DNA of 64,000 nt from SZAS-103 sp036496805 (GCA_036496805.1 DASXKN010000029.1:62001-126000); one strand, 5' to 3'; counted from the stretch's first letter, positions 32,091 through 40,542 are shown. The notes: generated by a model not told the origin, from the sequence alone. Program-made: numbers and translations.

Positions 32091-33788
32091 ATGTGCTCGA
32101 TCCTTGGCGTCTTCGATCTCCGCAGCGGCACCGATGTCGCGCCGCTGCGGCCGCTGGCCCTTTCCATGTCAGCGCAGCAGCGCCATCGCGGGCCCGACTG
32201 GAGCGGCGTGCATGCCGACGAGGCGGCGATCCTCGTGCATGAGCGGCTCGCGATCGTCGATCCTGCCGGCGGTTCGCAGCCGTTGCGTTCGGCCGATGGG
32301 CAACTGGCGCTGGCGGTGAATGGCGAAATCTACAACCATCGCGAACTCGAGGCCGGACTCGTGTCGCCGTATGCGTTCCAGACCGGATCGGATTGCGAGG
32401 TGATCAACGCCCTGCATGCGCAAGGTGGGGAACCGGGCGCGTGGCTCAACGAGGTCAACGGCATCTTCGCGTTCGCGCTCTGGGATCGGACCGGGCGGCG
32501 CGTGCTGATTGCGCGCGATCCGATGGGCGTGTGTCCGCTGTACTGGGGCCACGACGGCGACGGGCGCTTGTGGGTCGCTTCGGAGATGAAGGCAATCGCG
32601 CGGTTGTGCGATGACGTCGCTGCGTTTCCGCCGGGCCATTGGTACGACAGCGCGACGGGCGAATGCAGGCGCTACTACACGCGGTCATGGCGTGACTACG
32701 ACGCGGTCGCCGGCGTATCGGTGTCCGCTCAGGAACTACGCGAGGCCTTCGAAGCCGCCGTGCACCGGCAGATGATGAGCGACGTGCCCTACGGCGTGCT
32801 GCTGTCGGGCGGGCTGGACTCGTCGCTGGTCGCCGCCTGCGCCGCGCGCTTCGCCCGCAAGCGCATCGAGGAGGACGACCAGTCCGAAGCCTGGTGGCCG
32901 CGCCTGCATTCGTTCGCGATCGGCCTTGAAGGCTCGCCCGATCTTGCAGCCGCCGAGGTCGCCGCAAAGGCGCTTGGGACCGTGCACCACGGCTTCCGCT
33001 ACACGCTCGAGGAAGGACTCGACGCGCTGCCCGACGTGATCCGCCACATCGAAACCTACGACATCACGACCATCCGCGCCTCCACGCCGATGTACCTGCT
33101 TGCGCGCCGGATCAAGGCGATGGGCGTGAAGATGGTGCTGTCGGGCGAGGGCAGCGACGAGATCTTCGGCGGCTACCTCTACTTCCACAAGGCGCCGGAC
33201 GCGCGCGCCTTCCACGAGGAACTCGTGCGCAAGCTCGACGCCTTGCACAGTTACGACTGCCTGCGCGCGAACAAGTCGATGATGGCCTGGGGCGTGGAAC
33301 CGCGCGTGCCCTTCCTCGATGTCGAATTCATGGACGTCGCGATGCGGATGGATGCCCAGGCCAAGATGGTCGACACCTCGGCTGCGGGCCGCAGGCGCAT
33401 CGAGAAAGCCGTGCTGCGCGAGGCCTTCGAGGGCTATCTGCCGGACGAAATCCTCTGGCGGCAGAAGGAGCAGTTCAGCGACGGCGTCGGCTATGGCTGG
33501 ATCGACGGACTCAAGGCGCATGCGGAAGCGCGCGTCGGCGACCACGAATTCGCCGCCGCGGCCGGCCGCTTCCCGATCAACACGCCGCAGACGAAGGAGG
33601 CGTATTTCTACCGCACGATCTTCGAGCGCATCTTTCCCGGCGACGCCTGCGCGCGCACGGTGCCGGGTGGCAAGTCGATCGCCTGTTCGTCGCCCGCGGC
33701 GATCGCGTGGGATGCGGCGTTTGCAATGGCGGCTGATCCGTCGGGGCGGGCGGTGGCAGGAGTGCACGCGGCGGCGCGGGAGGCGTAG
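32091..33788 (+). CDS. asnB: Asparagine synthetase B (glutamine-hydrolysing)
   Basis: AsnB makes asparagine from aspartate, ATP and glutamine. The 565-residue product (E. coli AsnB 554) starts MCSILGVFDL; Cys2 becomes the N-terminal glutaminase nucleophile, which fixes the start at 32091 with CAGGAG nine bases before it. The glutaminase domain has HRGPDWSG, HERLAIVDP and NGEIYNHRELE. The synthetase domain has the ATP-pyrophosphatase loop SGGLDSS (239-245), LSGEGSDEIFGGYLYF and EPRVPFLD. QKEQFSDGVGYGWIDGLK confirms the bacterial AsnB subtype. It is preceded by an Asn-codon leader ORF and terminator, so expression is probably attenuated by Asn-tRNA supply. Confidence 0.96.
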   Translation: MCSILGVFDLRSGTDVAPLRPLALSMSAQQRHRGPDWSGVHADEAAILVHERLAIVDPAGGSQPLRSADGQLALAVNGEIYNHRELEAGLVSPYAFQTGSDCEVINALHAQGGEPGAWLNEVNGIFAFALWDRTGRRVLIARDPMGVCPLYWGHDGDGRLWVASEMKAIARLCDDVAAFPPGHWYDSATGECRRYYTRSWRDYDAVAGVSVSAQELREAFEAAVHRQMMSDVPYGVLLSGGLDSSLVAACAARFARKRIEEDDQSEAWWPRLHSFAIGLEGSPDLAAAEVAAKALGTVHHGFRYTLEEGLDALPDVIRHIETYDITTIRASTPMYLLARRIKAMGVKMVLSGEGSDEIFGGYLYFHKAPDARAFHEELVRKLDALHSYDCLRANKSMMAWGVEPRVPFLDVEFMDVAMRMDAQAKMVDTSAAGRRRIEKAVLREAFEGYLPDEILWRQKEQFSDGVGYGWIDGLKAHAEARVGDHEFAAAAGRFPINTPQTKEAYFYRTIFERIFPGDACARTVPGGKSIACSSPAAIAWDAAFAMAADPSGRAVAGVHAAAREA

Positions 33789-33851
33789 GCTCTATGGGCG
33801 ATTGTGGATGTCATGCATCTGTCTACGGTAGAAGCACTAGCAGGAACAACC

Positions 33852-35672
33852 ATGAGCACCGCACCAAAAATCGAATCAAGCGACCTCTCCATCGAGCAGG
33901 TATACAAGGACTTCTATGTCGTTCCCGACTATCAGCGCGAATACGTGTGGTCGGAAGACAATGTGCTGCAGTTTGCCGAGGACATCTATGACGAATTCTA
34001 TGGGCCTCGTGGCGACCTCATACCCGAAGTGGAGTACTTCATAGGCAGTATTGTCGCGTGTCGCAACGAAAGCGGCGTCTTTGAATTGATCGATGGCCAA
34101 CAACGCATGACGACCATCTATCTATTCCTTTGCGCGATTCGTGACTTCATTCTGGACAACGGTGGCGACTTGCTGCGTGTCCTGGAAGCCATGATTTTTG
34201 ATCACCGTCTTTCAACCGGCGGAGAAGACGTCCGCGACCACCGATTGACCCTGCAGTATGAAGACAGCCACGGCATCCTGGCCAAGGTCGCGGACCGCGA
34301 CGCGGGCTTCGATCGCTCGCGCCAACCAACCGAGTCCATGGAGTGCATCGCGGACGCGTATCGAAACATGCGGCAGTTCCTTTCGGAGCGCTTCGGCAGC
34401 GATCCAATGCTTGCGCGCAAGTTCTTCGCCGCATTCGTCCAGCGTGTAAAGCTGATTCGCATCGTTACCCCCAATCTCTCGCATGCACTGAAGGTCTTCG
34501 AGACCGTAAACGACCGCGGCATCGGCTTGAATGCCATGGACCTGCTAAAGAATCTGTTGTTCATGCGCACCACGGCGGCGGATTTTCCGAAGCTCAAGGA
34601 ATTGTGGAAGACCCTGACCTCCGAGCTGGAGAAGTGCAAGGAGAAACCCTTGCGTTTCCTTCGCTATTTCATCATGGCTAGCTTTTCGAACTTCCGGACC
34701 GGCACCGGGAAACCGGTGCGCGAAGATGAGATCTATGACTGGTTCGTGAGAAACGCGGATGAGCTGGGCCTTTCCCGTCAGCCGCTCGATTTCGCACGTG
34801 GTCTGGTCCAGGCGGCTAAGGACTACAGCGCCTTAGCAGGCGGCAATGCGCCTAACGGTACGCCGATCGTTTTCCTCGACAACATCCAGTACCTAAGTGG
34901 CAAGGCGCGTCAGCATTTCATACTGATGCTCGCCGGGCGCCACCTTCCGGCTGATGCCTTGAACGAGCTGGCCAAACAGGTCGAAAGCTTGTTCTTTACC
35001 TACGTAGTGACGCGCGAGCCCACGAAAAATTTTGAATGGATGTTTGGCGATTGGGCCGCTGATGTTCGTCAGGCGCAGACACGAGAAGATGTCATGCGCG
35101 TAGTTGCCGAACGCATCAAGCCAATTGTCCTGTCCAAGTCGCGTGACTTCGATTTCGCCATGAAGGAACTTTCGGCGGACCGAATCCAGAAATACAGAAT
35201 GAAATACGTGCTGGCGAAGCTGGCCCAGCACTTGGATCAGTTGGGTTGGCAGGATGCTGAGAACACCCGGGATTTGTCCCACTACCTGGACAAAAAGCTT
35301 GAGATCGAACACATCCTGCCGCAGCAACCAGGTGCAGCACAGCTCGCCGCGTTTGACGATCAGGGAGATTACTCGACCTGGCTGGGACGCCTGGGCAACC
35401 TGACGTTATTGGAAAAGAACCTGAATTCTGCCGTCAGTAACGCAGGCTTCGACACAAAACGTCATGCATACGCAAAATCCCGCTTGGTAATGACGCGGGC
35501 CATCTCCAGCCAGGACGGTTTTGGCAAGAACAATTCGCTCACCCGTGCCTTACAGGCGCTTTCCAAGTATGAGCAATGGACAGGCACGGAAATTCAGCAC
35601 AGGCAGGATGCATTGGCTCAGTTGGCTCGCTCGGTATGGCTGATAGATGAGCCTGAGCCCGTGGTCGCTTAG
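33852..35672 (+). CDS. DUF262/DUF1524 (GmrSD-like) putative DNA-modification-dependent nuclease
   Basis: The 606-residue product joins an N-terminal DUF262 domain with a C-terminal DUF1524 HNH-type domain. DUF262 marks are VPDYQREYVW (residues 25-33) and DGQQRMTT (81-88). The C-terminal part has EIEHILPQ (484-491) followed by LGNLTLLEKNLN. Known proteins of this architecture (GmrSD, BrxU, SspE) are anti-phage nucleotide-dependent nucleases that sense modified DNA; whether this one does is inference. The ATG at 33852 has AGGAA just upstream; an in-frame ATG lies at 33804. Base composition is visibly lower in GC than both neighbours, suggesting acquisition. No methyltransferase, transposase or att site lies beside it. 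Confidence 0.85.
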   Translation: MSTAPKIESSDLSIEQVYKDFYVVPDYQREYVWSEDNVLQFAEDIYDEFYGPRGDLIPEVEYFIGSIVACRNESGVFELIDGQQRMTTIYLFLCAIRDFILDNGGDLLRVLEAMIFDHRLSTGGEDVRDHRLTLQYEDSHGILAKVADRDAGFDRSRQPTESMECIADAYRNMRQFLSERFGSDPMLARKFFAAFVQRVKLIRIVTPNLSHALKVFETVNDRGIGLNAMDLLKNLLFMRTTAADFPKLKELWKTLTSELEKCKEKPLRFLRYFIMASFSNFRTGTGKPVREDEIYDWFVRNADELGLSRQPLDFARGLVQAAKDYSALAGGNAPNGTPIVFLDNIQYLSGKARQHFILMLAGRHLPADALNELAKQVESLFFTYVVTREPTKNFEWMFGDWAADVRQAQTREDVMRVVAERIKPIVLSKSRDFDFAMKELSADRIQKYRMKYVLAKLAQHLDQLGWQDAENTRDLSHYLDKKLEIEHILPQQPGAAQLAAFDDQGDYSTWLGRLGNLTLLEKNLNSAVSNAGFDTKRHAYAKSRLVMTRAISSQDGFGKNNSLTRALQALSKYEQWTGTEIQHRQDALAQLARSVWLIDEPEPVVA

Positions 35673-35688
35673 TTGCACCGAGGCAATC

Positions 35689-36018
35689 ATGCACATCACC
35701 GATATCCCTTTCACCGCCATCGACTGGTCGCAAGTGGAACGCACCGAACACGCCGGACTGATCGGCTGCGCGTACTGGCGTACCCGGCAGTTCGGCGCGC
35801 TGCGGGTGCGGATGGTCGAGTACACGCCTGGCTACGTTGCCGATCACTGGTGCACGAAAGGCCATGTCCTGCTGTGTCTCGAGGGCGAACTCCATGCCGA
35901 GCTCGCGGACGGCCGCACGTTCACGCTGACGGCCGGCATGAGCTATCAGGTCGCCGATGGAGCCGAGTCGCATCGCTCGCATACCCCTGTGGGCGCGAAG
36001 CTCTTCATCGTCGACTGA
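35689..36018 (+). CDS. Small cupin-fold protein (DHCW-like motif)
   Basis: This 109-residue single-domain cupin starts MHITDIPFTAIDW. VADHWCTKGHVLLCLEGELHAEL is the first cupin motif, and ADGAESHRSHTPVGAKLFIVD the second. It resembles the conserved family known for a DHCW motif; here the order is D-H-W-C. Substrate and reaction are unknown. It follows the GmrSD-like gene by 16 bases but has normal high GC, so it is probably part of the older chromosome rather than of the acquired gene. Confidence 0.75.
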   Translation: MHITDIPFTAIDWSQVERTEHAGLIGCAYWRTRQFGALRVRMVEYTPGYVADHWCTKGHVLLCLEGELHAELADGRTFTLTAGMSYQVADGAESHRSHTPVGAKLFIVD

Positions 36019-36057
36019 TCCGCCGGGTAGGCGCCAAGGTCGCCTGGCCTGCGTCGA

Positions 36058-36420
36058 ATGGATTCGTCGTTGTTTCCACCGATGCCTCCCGCGAGAGTCG
36101 CCTTGAACATGCCCACGCTCGGGCACCATGCGAAACCGTCGAGCCTCGTGTTGTGCTTCTGGCACGCCGTGGCGGTGCTGGGAGGGCTTCCGATCCTGTG
36201 GCTGCTCAATGCCAGTTCCGACTCCGCATCGTTGAGCAAGAGCCTGGGTTTGTTCTGGGCGATCGCGTGGATGGCGTGGCCGCTGTGGTGGCCGATCTGC
36301 CTTGTCACTGGACCCAAGCAGGTCGGCGCCACATTGAAAGCCCTGCTGGTTCCCTCGGCGATGTGGGCGGCGGTCGCGGCCTTTTTCCTCTGGGCCTTGT
36401 TCCAGCTGCCCATCCTGTGA
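36058..36420 (+). CDS. Hypothetical small membrane protein
   Basis: The 120-residue frame has three hydrophobic segments (about 30-50, 64-86 and 95-118: LGLFWAIAWMAWPLWWPICL is the middle one). I do not recognise a family. The start is uncertain: an ATG at 36109 (MPTLGHHAK) would remove a poorly supported 17-residue leader. It lies between the cupin and the RhlE-type helicase with no clear partner. Confidence 0.5.
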   Translation: MDSSLFPPMPPARVALNMPTLGHHAKPSSLVLCFWHAVAVLGGLPILWLLNASSDSASLSKSLGLFWAIAWMAWPLWWPICLVTGPKQVGATLKALLVPSAMWAAVAAFFLWALFQLPIL

Positions 36421-36820
36421 TCGGCGCCGGACCATCGGAACGGAGGTGGCCTGCAGGCACCGCGAACTTCATTGCGCGGTGCCGATGACTGTGTGGATTG
36501 CGAAGGAGGTGCCGTCCTGACGGATGACGCGTCGCAGCAATTCCGTGTACAATCCGCCGGTTCGCGCGCCGTGGCTTGCATTCCCGTCCGGCCTTCCGAC
36601 ATCCGCTGAGCCCGTATCGCTGCCTAACAAGGCAGTCGCCGCGGTCACAATGTCCGGTCGTCACCACCAGTCCGATGCGCCAACACCGGAGACCGCTTGC
36701 TGCGGCTCCGCTCACTCGTCTCTCGTCGCGCGGTTCATAGGGAACGCTTCGAGCAGGAAAGCCTGATGCCGCCTTCACGGGTGGCCGGCTTGATCCTGAT
36801 CTTCTTCGGAGCTTTACCCC
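36421..36820 (+). promoter_or_regulatory. 400-base spacer with promoter and long leader of the DEAD-box helicase gene
   Basis: TACAAT at 36548-36553 is preceded, 18 bases upstream, by ATGACG (36524-36529), a plausible sigma-70 promoter. If used, the helicase mRNA would carry a leader of about 260 bases. DEAD-box helicase genes of bacteria often have long, structured, self-regulated leaders; I cannot show that here. No credible ORF, repeat or terminator is seen in the spacer. Confidence 0.4.
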
Positions 36821-38161
36821 ATGTCGTTTGAAACCCTCGGCCTTTCGGCCCCGCTCGTGCGCGCGCTCACCGATCTCGGCTACGCCACGCCCACCCCCAT
36901 CCAGTCCGAAGCCATCCCGGTCGTGCTGGCCGGACGCGACCTGCTCGCCAGCGCGCAGACCGGCACCGGCAAGACCGCCGCCTTCGCGCTGCCGATCCTG
37001 CAACGCCTGTTCACCGACGCCGAACCCGTGCGCGGTCCGCGCAAGGTCCGCGTGCTGGTGCTCACGCCCACGCGCGAGCTCGCCGCCCAGGTGCACGAAT
37101 CCTTCCGCGACTACGCGCGCCACCTGCGCGTGTCCGCCACCACGATCTACGGCGGCGTCGGCATGGGGCCGCAGCTCGACGCGCTGCGCCGCGGCGTCGA
37201 TGTGCTCGTGGCCACGCCAGGTCGCCTGATCGACCACATCCAGCGTCGCAGCGTCGATCTGTCGAAGATCGAAGTGCTGGTGCTCGACGAGGGCGACCGC
37301 ATGCTCGACATGGGCTTCCTGCCGGCGATCCGCACGATTCTCGACAAGCTGCCGAAGCAGCGCCAGACACTGCTGTTCTCGGCGACCTTCGACGATCCGA
37401 TCCGCGCGCTCGCCGCGCAGTTCATGCGCGACCCGGCCGAAGCGCAGTGCGCACCGCGCAATTCGGTCGCCGCGACCGTCACCCATCGCGTGCATCCGGT
37501 CGATGGCGACCGCAAGCGCGACCTGCTGCTGGACATCCTCGCCGCCGACAGCCGCCGGCAGACGCTGGTGTTCGCGCGCACCAAGCACGGTTCCGACCGC
37601 CTCGCGAAGCAGCTCGAAGCCGCTGGCCACCGTTGCGCCGCGATCCATGGCAACAAGAGCCAGGGCGCGCGCCTGAAAGCGTTGCGCGATTTCAAGGACG
37701 GCCGCATCACGATCCTCGTCGCCACCGACATCGCCGCCCGCGGCCTCGACATCGATGCGCTGCCGTGCGTGATCAACCACGACCTGCCGATGGTGCCGGA
37801 GGACTACGTCCACCGCATCGGCCGCACCGGTCGCGCAGGCGCCGAAGGCCTTGCGCTGTCGCTGGTGTCGCCGGACGAAGCCAGCCTGCTGCGCCAGATC
37901 CAGCGCCTGCTCAAGCAGGAACTGGAAATGGTGCCGGTCGCGGGCTTCGAGCCCTCGCGCCCGATCCGCATGGGCCACGACGGCGATTCGCCGCGCGGCG
38001 GCCGTCCGGGCGCCGGCCAGCATCCGCCGCGCAAGCACGCGCGGCGTCCGCATTCCTCGCCGCAGCGGCAGGCGCACGCCGGCCCGAAGGGCGGGCACGG
38101 GCCGGGTCGCAGGGAAGGCGGCGCGCAGAACGAGCGGCCGCGCGGACGCTCGGGCCGCTGA
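36821..38161 (+). CDS. rhlE: RhlE-type DEAD-box ATP-dependent RNA helicase
   Basis: The 446-residue product has all core motifs: Q motif GYATPTPIQ, Walker A AQTGTGKT (45-52), PTRELAAQV, a TPGRLIDH motif, motif II, SATFDDP, ARGLDID and HRIGRTGR. MSFETLGLSAPLVRALTDLGY is typical of RhlE. Motif II reads D-E-G-D (156-159) instead of DEAD, a change of the third residue from Ala to Gly; the catalytic Asp-Glu pair is kept. The C-terminal tail (about 385-446) is rich in Gly, Arg, His and Pro and probably binds RNA. Such helicases act in ribosome assembly and RNA turnover, often in the cold. Confidence 0.93.
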   Translation: MSFETLGLSAPLVRALTDLGYATPTPIQSEAIPVVLAGRDLLASAQTGTGKTAAFALPILQRLFTDAEPVRGPRKVRVLVLTPTRELAAQVHESFRDYARHLRVSATTIYGGVGMGPQLDALRRGVDVLVATPGRLIDHIQRRSVDLSKIEVLVLDEGDRMLDMGFLPAIRTILDKLPKQRQTLLFSATFDDPIRALAAQFMRDPAEAQCAPRNSVAATVTHRVHPVDGDRKRDLLLDILAADSRRQTLVFARTKHGSDRLAKQLEAAGHRCAAIHGNKSQGARLKALRDFKDGRITILVATDIAARGLDIDALPCVINHDLPMVPEDYVHRIGRTGRAGAEGLALSLVSPDEASLLRQIQRLLKQELEMVPVAGFEPSRPIRMGHDGDSPRGGRPGAGQHPPRKHARRPHSSPQRQAHAGPKGGHGPGRREGGAQNERPRGRSGR

Positions 38162-38249
38162 GTCCGGCGTCGGGCTGGTTTCCGGGCCTCGATCCCTCCG
38201 CTCCTGATGAAGAAGGCATCGACGTCAACGCGTCGGTGCCGCGTCAGTG

Positions 38250-38284
38250 TTGACGCAATTCCATAATTCCATGAATATGGAATC
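38250..38284 (+). promoter_or_regulatory. arsR promoter with overlapping inverted-repeat operator
   Basis: TTGACG (38250-38255) lies 17 bases before GAATAT (38273-38278). A perfect inverted repeat ATTCCAT-N4-ATGGAAT (38266-38283) covers the -10 region and ends one base before the arsR ATG. An extra direct copy of ATTCCAT lies partly upstream. This is the expected place for ArsR autorepression. Transcription would begin about at the start codon, so arsR mRNA may be leaderless. Confidence 0.65.
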
Positions 38285-38686
38285 ATGGATGAGATCACCG
38301 CGCTTGCCGCCCTCAAGGCCCTCGGCCAGAAACAGCGCTTGTCGGCATTCCGCGCGCTCGTCGAAGCGGGTCCGGCCGGCCTCGCGGTGGGCGAGCTTCG
38401 CGACCTCATGGATACGCCGCCGGCGACGCTGACCGCGCACCTGAACATCCTGCGCGGCGCCGGCCTCGTGCGCGACGAGCGCCAGGGACGGGTGATCCGC
38501 GTGCGCGCGGACTTCACGCGCATGAACGCGCTGATCGGCTACCTCACCGAGAACTGCTGCGGCGGAACCGTCGACTGCGGCCCGGGCGTTGCCTGCAAGC
38601 CTGCGTCGCGCGTGATGCAACGCTCGATCCGGGCTGCCAAAAAGCCGGGTTCCGCTCGATCCACCCGGTCTCGGCGACCCGCATGA
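38285..38686 (+). CDS. arsR: ArsR-family arsenic-responsive repressor
   Basis: The 133-residue winged-helix protein has ALKALGQKQRLSAFRALVEAG, the recognition-helix stretch TPPATLTAHLNILRGAGLV and a wing DERQGRVIRV. A C-terminal cysteine group lies at C91, C92 and C98 (ENCCGGTVDC), with C104 beyond. The CC-x5-C spacing matches the As(III) site described for Acidithiobacillus ferrooxidans ArsR (Cys95, 96, 102), not the CVC site of plasmid R773 ArsR. It overlaps arsC by four bases and heads the arsenic operon. The operator is at 38266-38283. Confidence 0.9.
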   Translation: MDEITALAALKALGQKQRLSAFRALVEAGPAGLAVGELRDLMDTPPATLTAHLNILRGAGLVRDERQGRVIRVRADFTRMNALIGYLTENCCGGTVDCGPGVACKPASRVMQRSIRAAKKPGSARSTRSRRPA

Positions 38687-39096
38687 GCGCCCTCATTGCT
38701 GCCGCGACGTCGCGCAAGCGCGTGCTGTTCGTCTGCGTCGAGAATTCGAATCGCAGCCAGATGGCCGAGGCCTTCGCGCGCATCCACGGCGGCGATGCGG
38801 TGGAAGCCTTGAGCGCGGGATCGAAACCCTCGGGCCGGATCAACCCGAAGGCCGTGCGCTTCATGGCCGAACTCGGATATGACCTCACCCAACACGCATC
38901 GAAGTCGCTCGACGAAGTCGAGGGCGAATTCGACGCGGTGGTGACGATGGGCTGCGGAGACAGTTGTCCCTGGGTGCCGGCGAAGCGGCGCGAGGACTGG
39001 AACCTGCCCGATCCGAAGGACATGGACGACGACGGCTATCGAGCGGTACGCGACGACATCTCGCGGCGCGTGCGCGCCTTGCTGGAGAACCTGTGA
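38683..39096 (+). CDS. arsC: Arsenate reductase, low-molecular-weight phosphatase family
   Basis: The 137-residue product has VLFVCVENSNRSQMAEAFAR, a C-x5-R phosphate-binding loop with nucleophile C18 and R24. TMGCGDSCPW supplies C91 and C95 for redox relay, and WNLPDPKDM contains the general-acid Asp. These features fit the thioredoxin-coupled ArsC class derived from tyrosine phosphatases, which reduces As(V) to As(III). The ATG overlaps the arsR stop (ATGA), and its stop overlaps the aquaporin start (TGATG). Product As(III) could leave through the channel encoded next. Confidence 0.92.
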   Translation: MSALIAAATSRKRVLFVCVENSNRSQMAEAFARIHGGDAVEALSAGSKPSGRINPKAVRFMAELGYDLTQHASKSLDEVEGEFDAVVTMGCGDSCPWVPAKRREDWNLPDPKDMDDDGYRAVRDDISRRVRALLENL

Positions 39097-39776
39097 TGCC
39101 ACTCGCGCGCAAGTTGCTGGCCGAGGGCCTCGGCACGATGCTGCTGCTCGCCGCCGTGGTCGGCTCCGGGATCATGGGCGCGAAGCTCGCGCAGGGGAAC
39201 GATGCGATCGCGCTGCTTGCCAACGCCGGCGCCACCGCCGGAATCCTGTACGTGCTGATCGTCGTCCTGGGCCCGATCTCGGGCGCGCACTTCAATCCTG
39301 CGGTGACGCTCGCGATGCGCCTGCGCGGCCAGGTCACCGCCGTCGAAGCGCTCGCGTACATCGCGGTGCAGGTGATCGCCGCGGTCGTCGGCGTCGTGCT
39401 CGCGCACGCGATGTTCGGGCTCGAACTGGTCCAGCCTGGCATGCACGCCCGCACCGGTGTCGCGCAATGGATCAGCGAAGCGGTCGCGACCTTCGGCCTG
39501 GTCCTGACCATCCTGCTCGGCGCGAGCCGGGCGCCGAAGTCCGTGCCGGCCCTGGTGGCGAGTTACATCTTTGCCGCGTACTGGTTCACCGCCAGCACGT
39601 CGTTCGCCAATCCCGCGGTGACGATCGCGCGATCGTTGACGCAGACCTTCGCGGGGATACGCCTCGAAGACGTGCCCGGTTTCGTCGGCGCGCAGATCGG
39701 CGGCATGCTGCTGGGCATCGTCGCCGGCAGCGCGTTGTTGCGGCCTGAACGCGCGGCGACGACACCTTTGCAGTGA
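39096..39776 (+). CDS. MIP-family channel (AqpS-like aquaglyceroporin) of the arsenic operon
   Basis: The 226-residue protein has six hydrophobic segments and both NPA boxes: GAHFNPAVTLA (NPA 67-69) and FANPAVTIARS (NPA 172-174, selectivity-filter Arg179). In Sinorhizobium meliloti, AqpS replaces ArsB and lets As(III) made by ArsC leave down its gradient. The arsR-arsC-MIP order here suggests the same pathway; this is inference from context. No arsB, acr3 or arsA is present. The start ATG shares a base with the arsC stop. Upstream codons in the frame are arsC sequence in another frame. Confidence 0.88.
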   Translation: MPLARKLLAEGLGTMLLLAAVVGSGIMGAKLAQGNDAIALLANAGATAGILYVLIVVLGPISGAHFNPAVTLAMRLRGQVTAVEALAYIAVQVIAAVVGVVLAHAMFGLELVQPGMHARTGVAQWISEAVATFGLVLTILLGASRAPKSVPALVASYIFAAYWFTASTSFANPAVTIARSLTQTFAGIRLEDVPGFVGAQIGGMLLGIVAGSALLRPERAATTPLQ

Positions 39777-39872
39777 ACGCCCCGTTCCCGCGGGCTGCCG
39801 CAGGAACGGAGGACCAAGGTCGCGCGGACACCCGCGTCCGCGTCAAAAGTCGCGTACTTCAATGGCACTTCG

Positions 39873-39915
39873 CAAAAGCAAACGGCCGGAGGATGAAAGC
39901 CTTCCTCCGACCGTT
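39873..39915 (-). terminator. Terminator between the arsenic operon and the convergent VOC gene
   Basis: An imperfect stem pairs AACGG-C-CGGAGGA (39881-39893) with TCCTCCG-A-CCGTT (39903-39915). On the minus strand it is followed by TTTGCTTTTG, so it best fits the VOC gene that ends at 39934; it may also serve the arsenic operon. Confidence 0.6.
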
Positions 39916-39933
39916 GCACGCTGGCTCAGCGAC

Positions 39934-40308
39934 TCAGTGCTTCTTTTGCATCGTCCGTGGCTTCCAGAGCCCGAGGTGGGCGCCGGTAGGATCGGTGATG
40001 ATGCTGAACCAGCCCATCTCCGGAACCTCAGTGACATCCTTCATGACCTGCGCACCGAGCTTCCTGGCTTTCTGGGTCGCCGCCTCGATGTCGTCCACTG
40101 CGACATAGGGCAGCCATTCCGAAGGCGCTCCGGGGACCTTCTGCGGCAGCATGCCGCCGCCGGTGCCTTCGCCGACGTCGATCATCGTGTACTCGCCGCC
40201 CGGCATCATCGTTTCTTCGGTCTTCCAGTTGAACAGCTTGCCGTAGAAAGACTGCGCCTTGTCGATGTCCGTCGTATTGAGCTCCACGTGGACAAAAGGA
40301 TTGGTCAT
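39934..40308 (-). CDS. VOC family protein
   Basis: The 124-residue glyoxalase-fold protein starts MTNPFVHVELNTTDIDKAQSFYGKLFNW, the usual first VOC unit. PYVAVDDIEAATQKARKLGAQVMKDVTEVPEMGWFSIITDPTGAHLGLW is the second. It belongs to the widespread group annotated simply as VOC proteins; no substrate is known. The start is fixed by a strong AAGGAGGAC ribosome-binding site about eight bases upstream. Longer upstream reading was rejected. Confidence 0.88.
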   Translation of the reverse strand: MTNPFVHVELNTTDIDKAQSFYGKLFNWKTEETMMPGGEYTMIDVGEGTGGGMLPQKVPGAPSEWLPYVAVDDIEAATQKARKLGAQVMKDVTEVPEMGWFSIITDPTGAHLGLWKPRTMQKKH

Positions 40309-40542
40309 GTATGTGTCCTCCTTGACTGGGGACTTGATCGTACCGGCCGGCACGTAAACAAAAAGGTAGCCTGAGGTTACGACGTTGCTAATGGAGGAAC
40401 ACGCGCCGCAGATGCATCGAAGGCAATGCCGCGCCACGATTGCATGGCCCCTTCGGCCCTGCGAAACTCGCTGCGCCCGCTTGCAGGCGGGATGCCGGCC
40501 AATTGGCAACCTCGAATTCCCGGACGACGGAAACCCGCGAGC

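Noticed and set aside
36524..36766. 80-codon plus-strand frame in the spacer before the helicase gene
   Set aside because: No ribosome-binding site, no family, starts inside the proposed promoter; more likely leader RNA.
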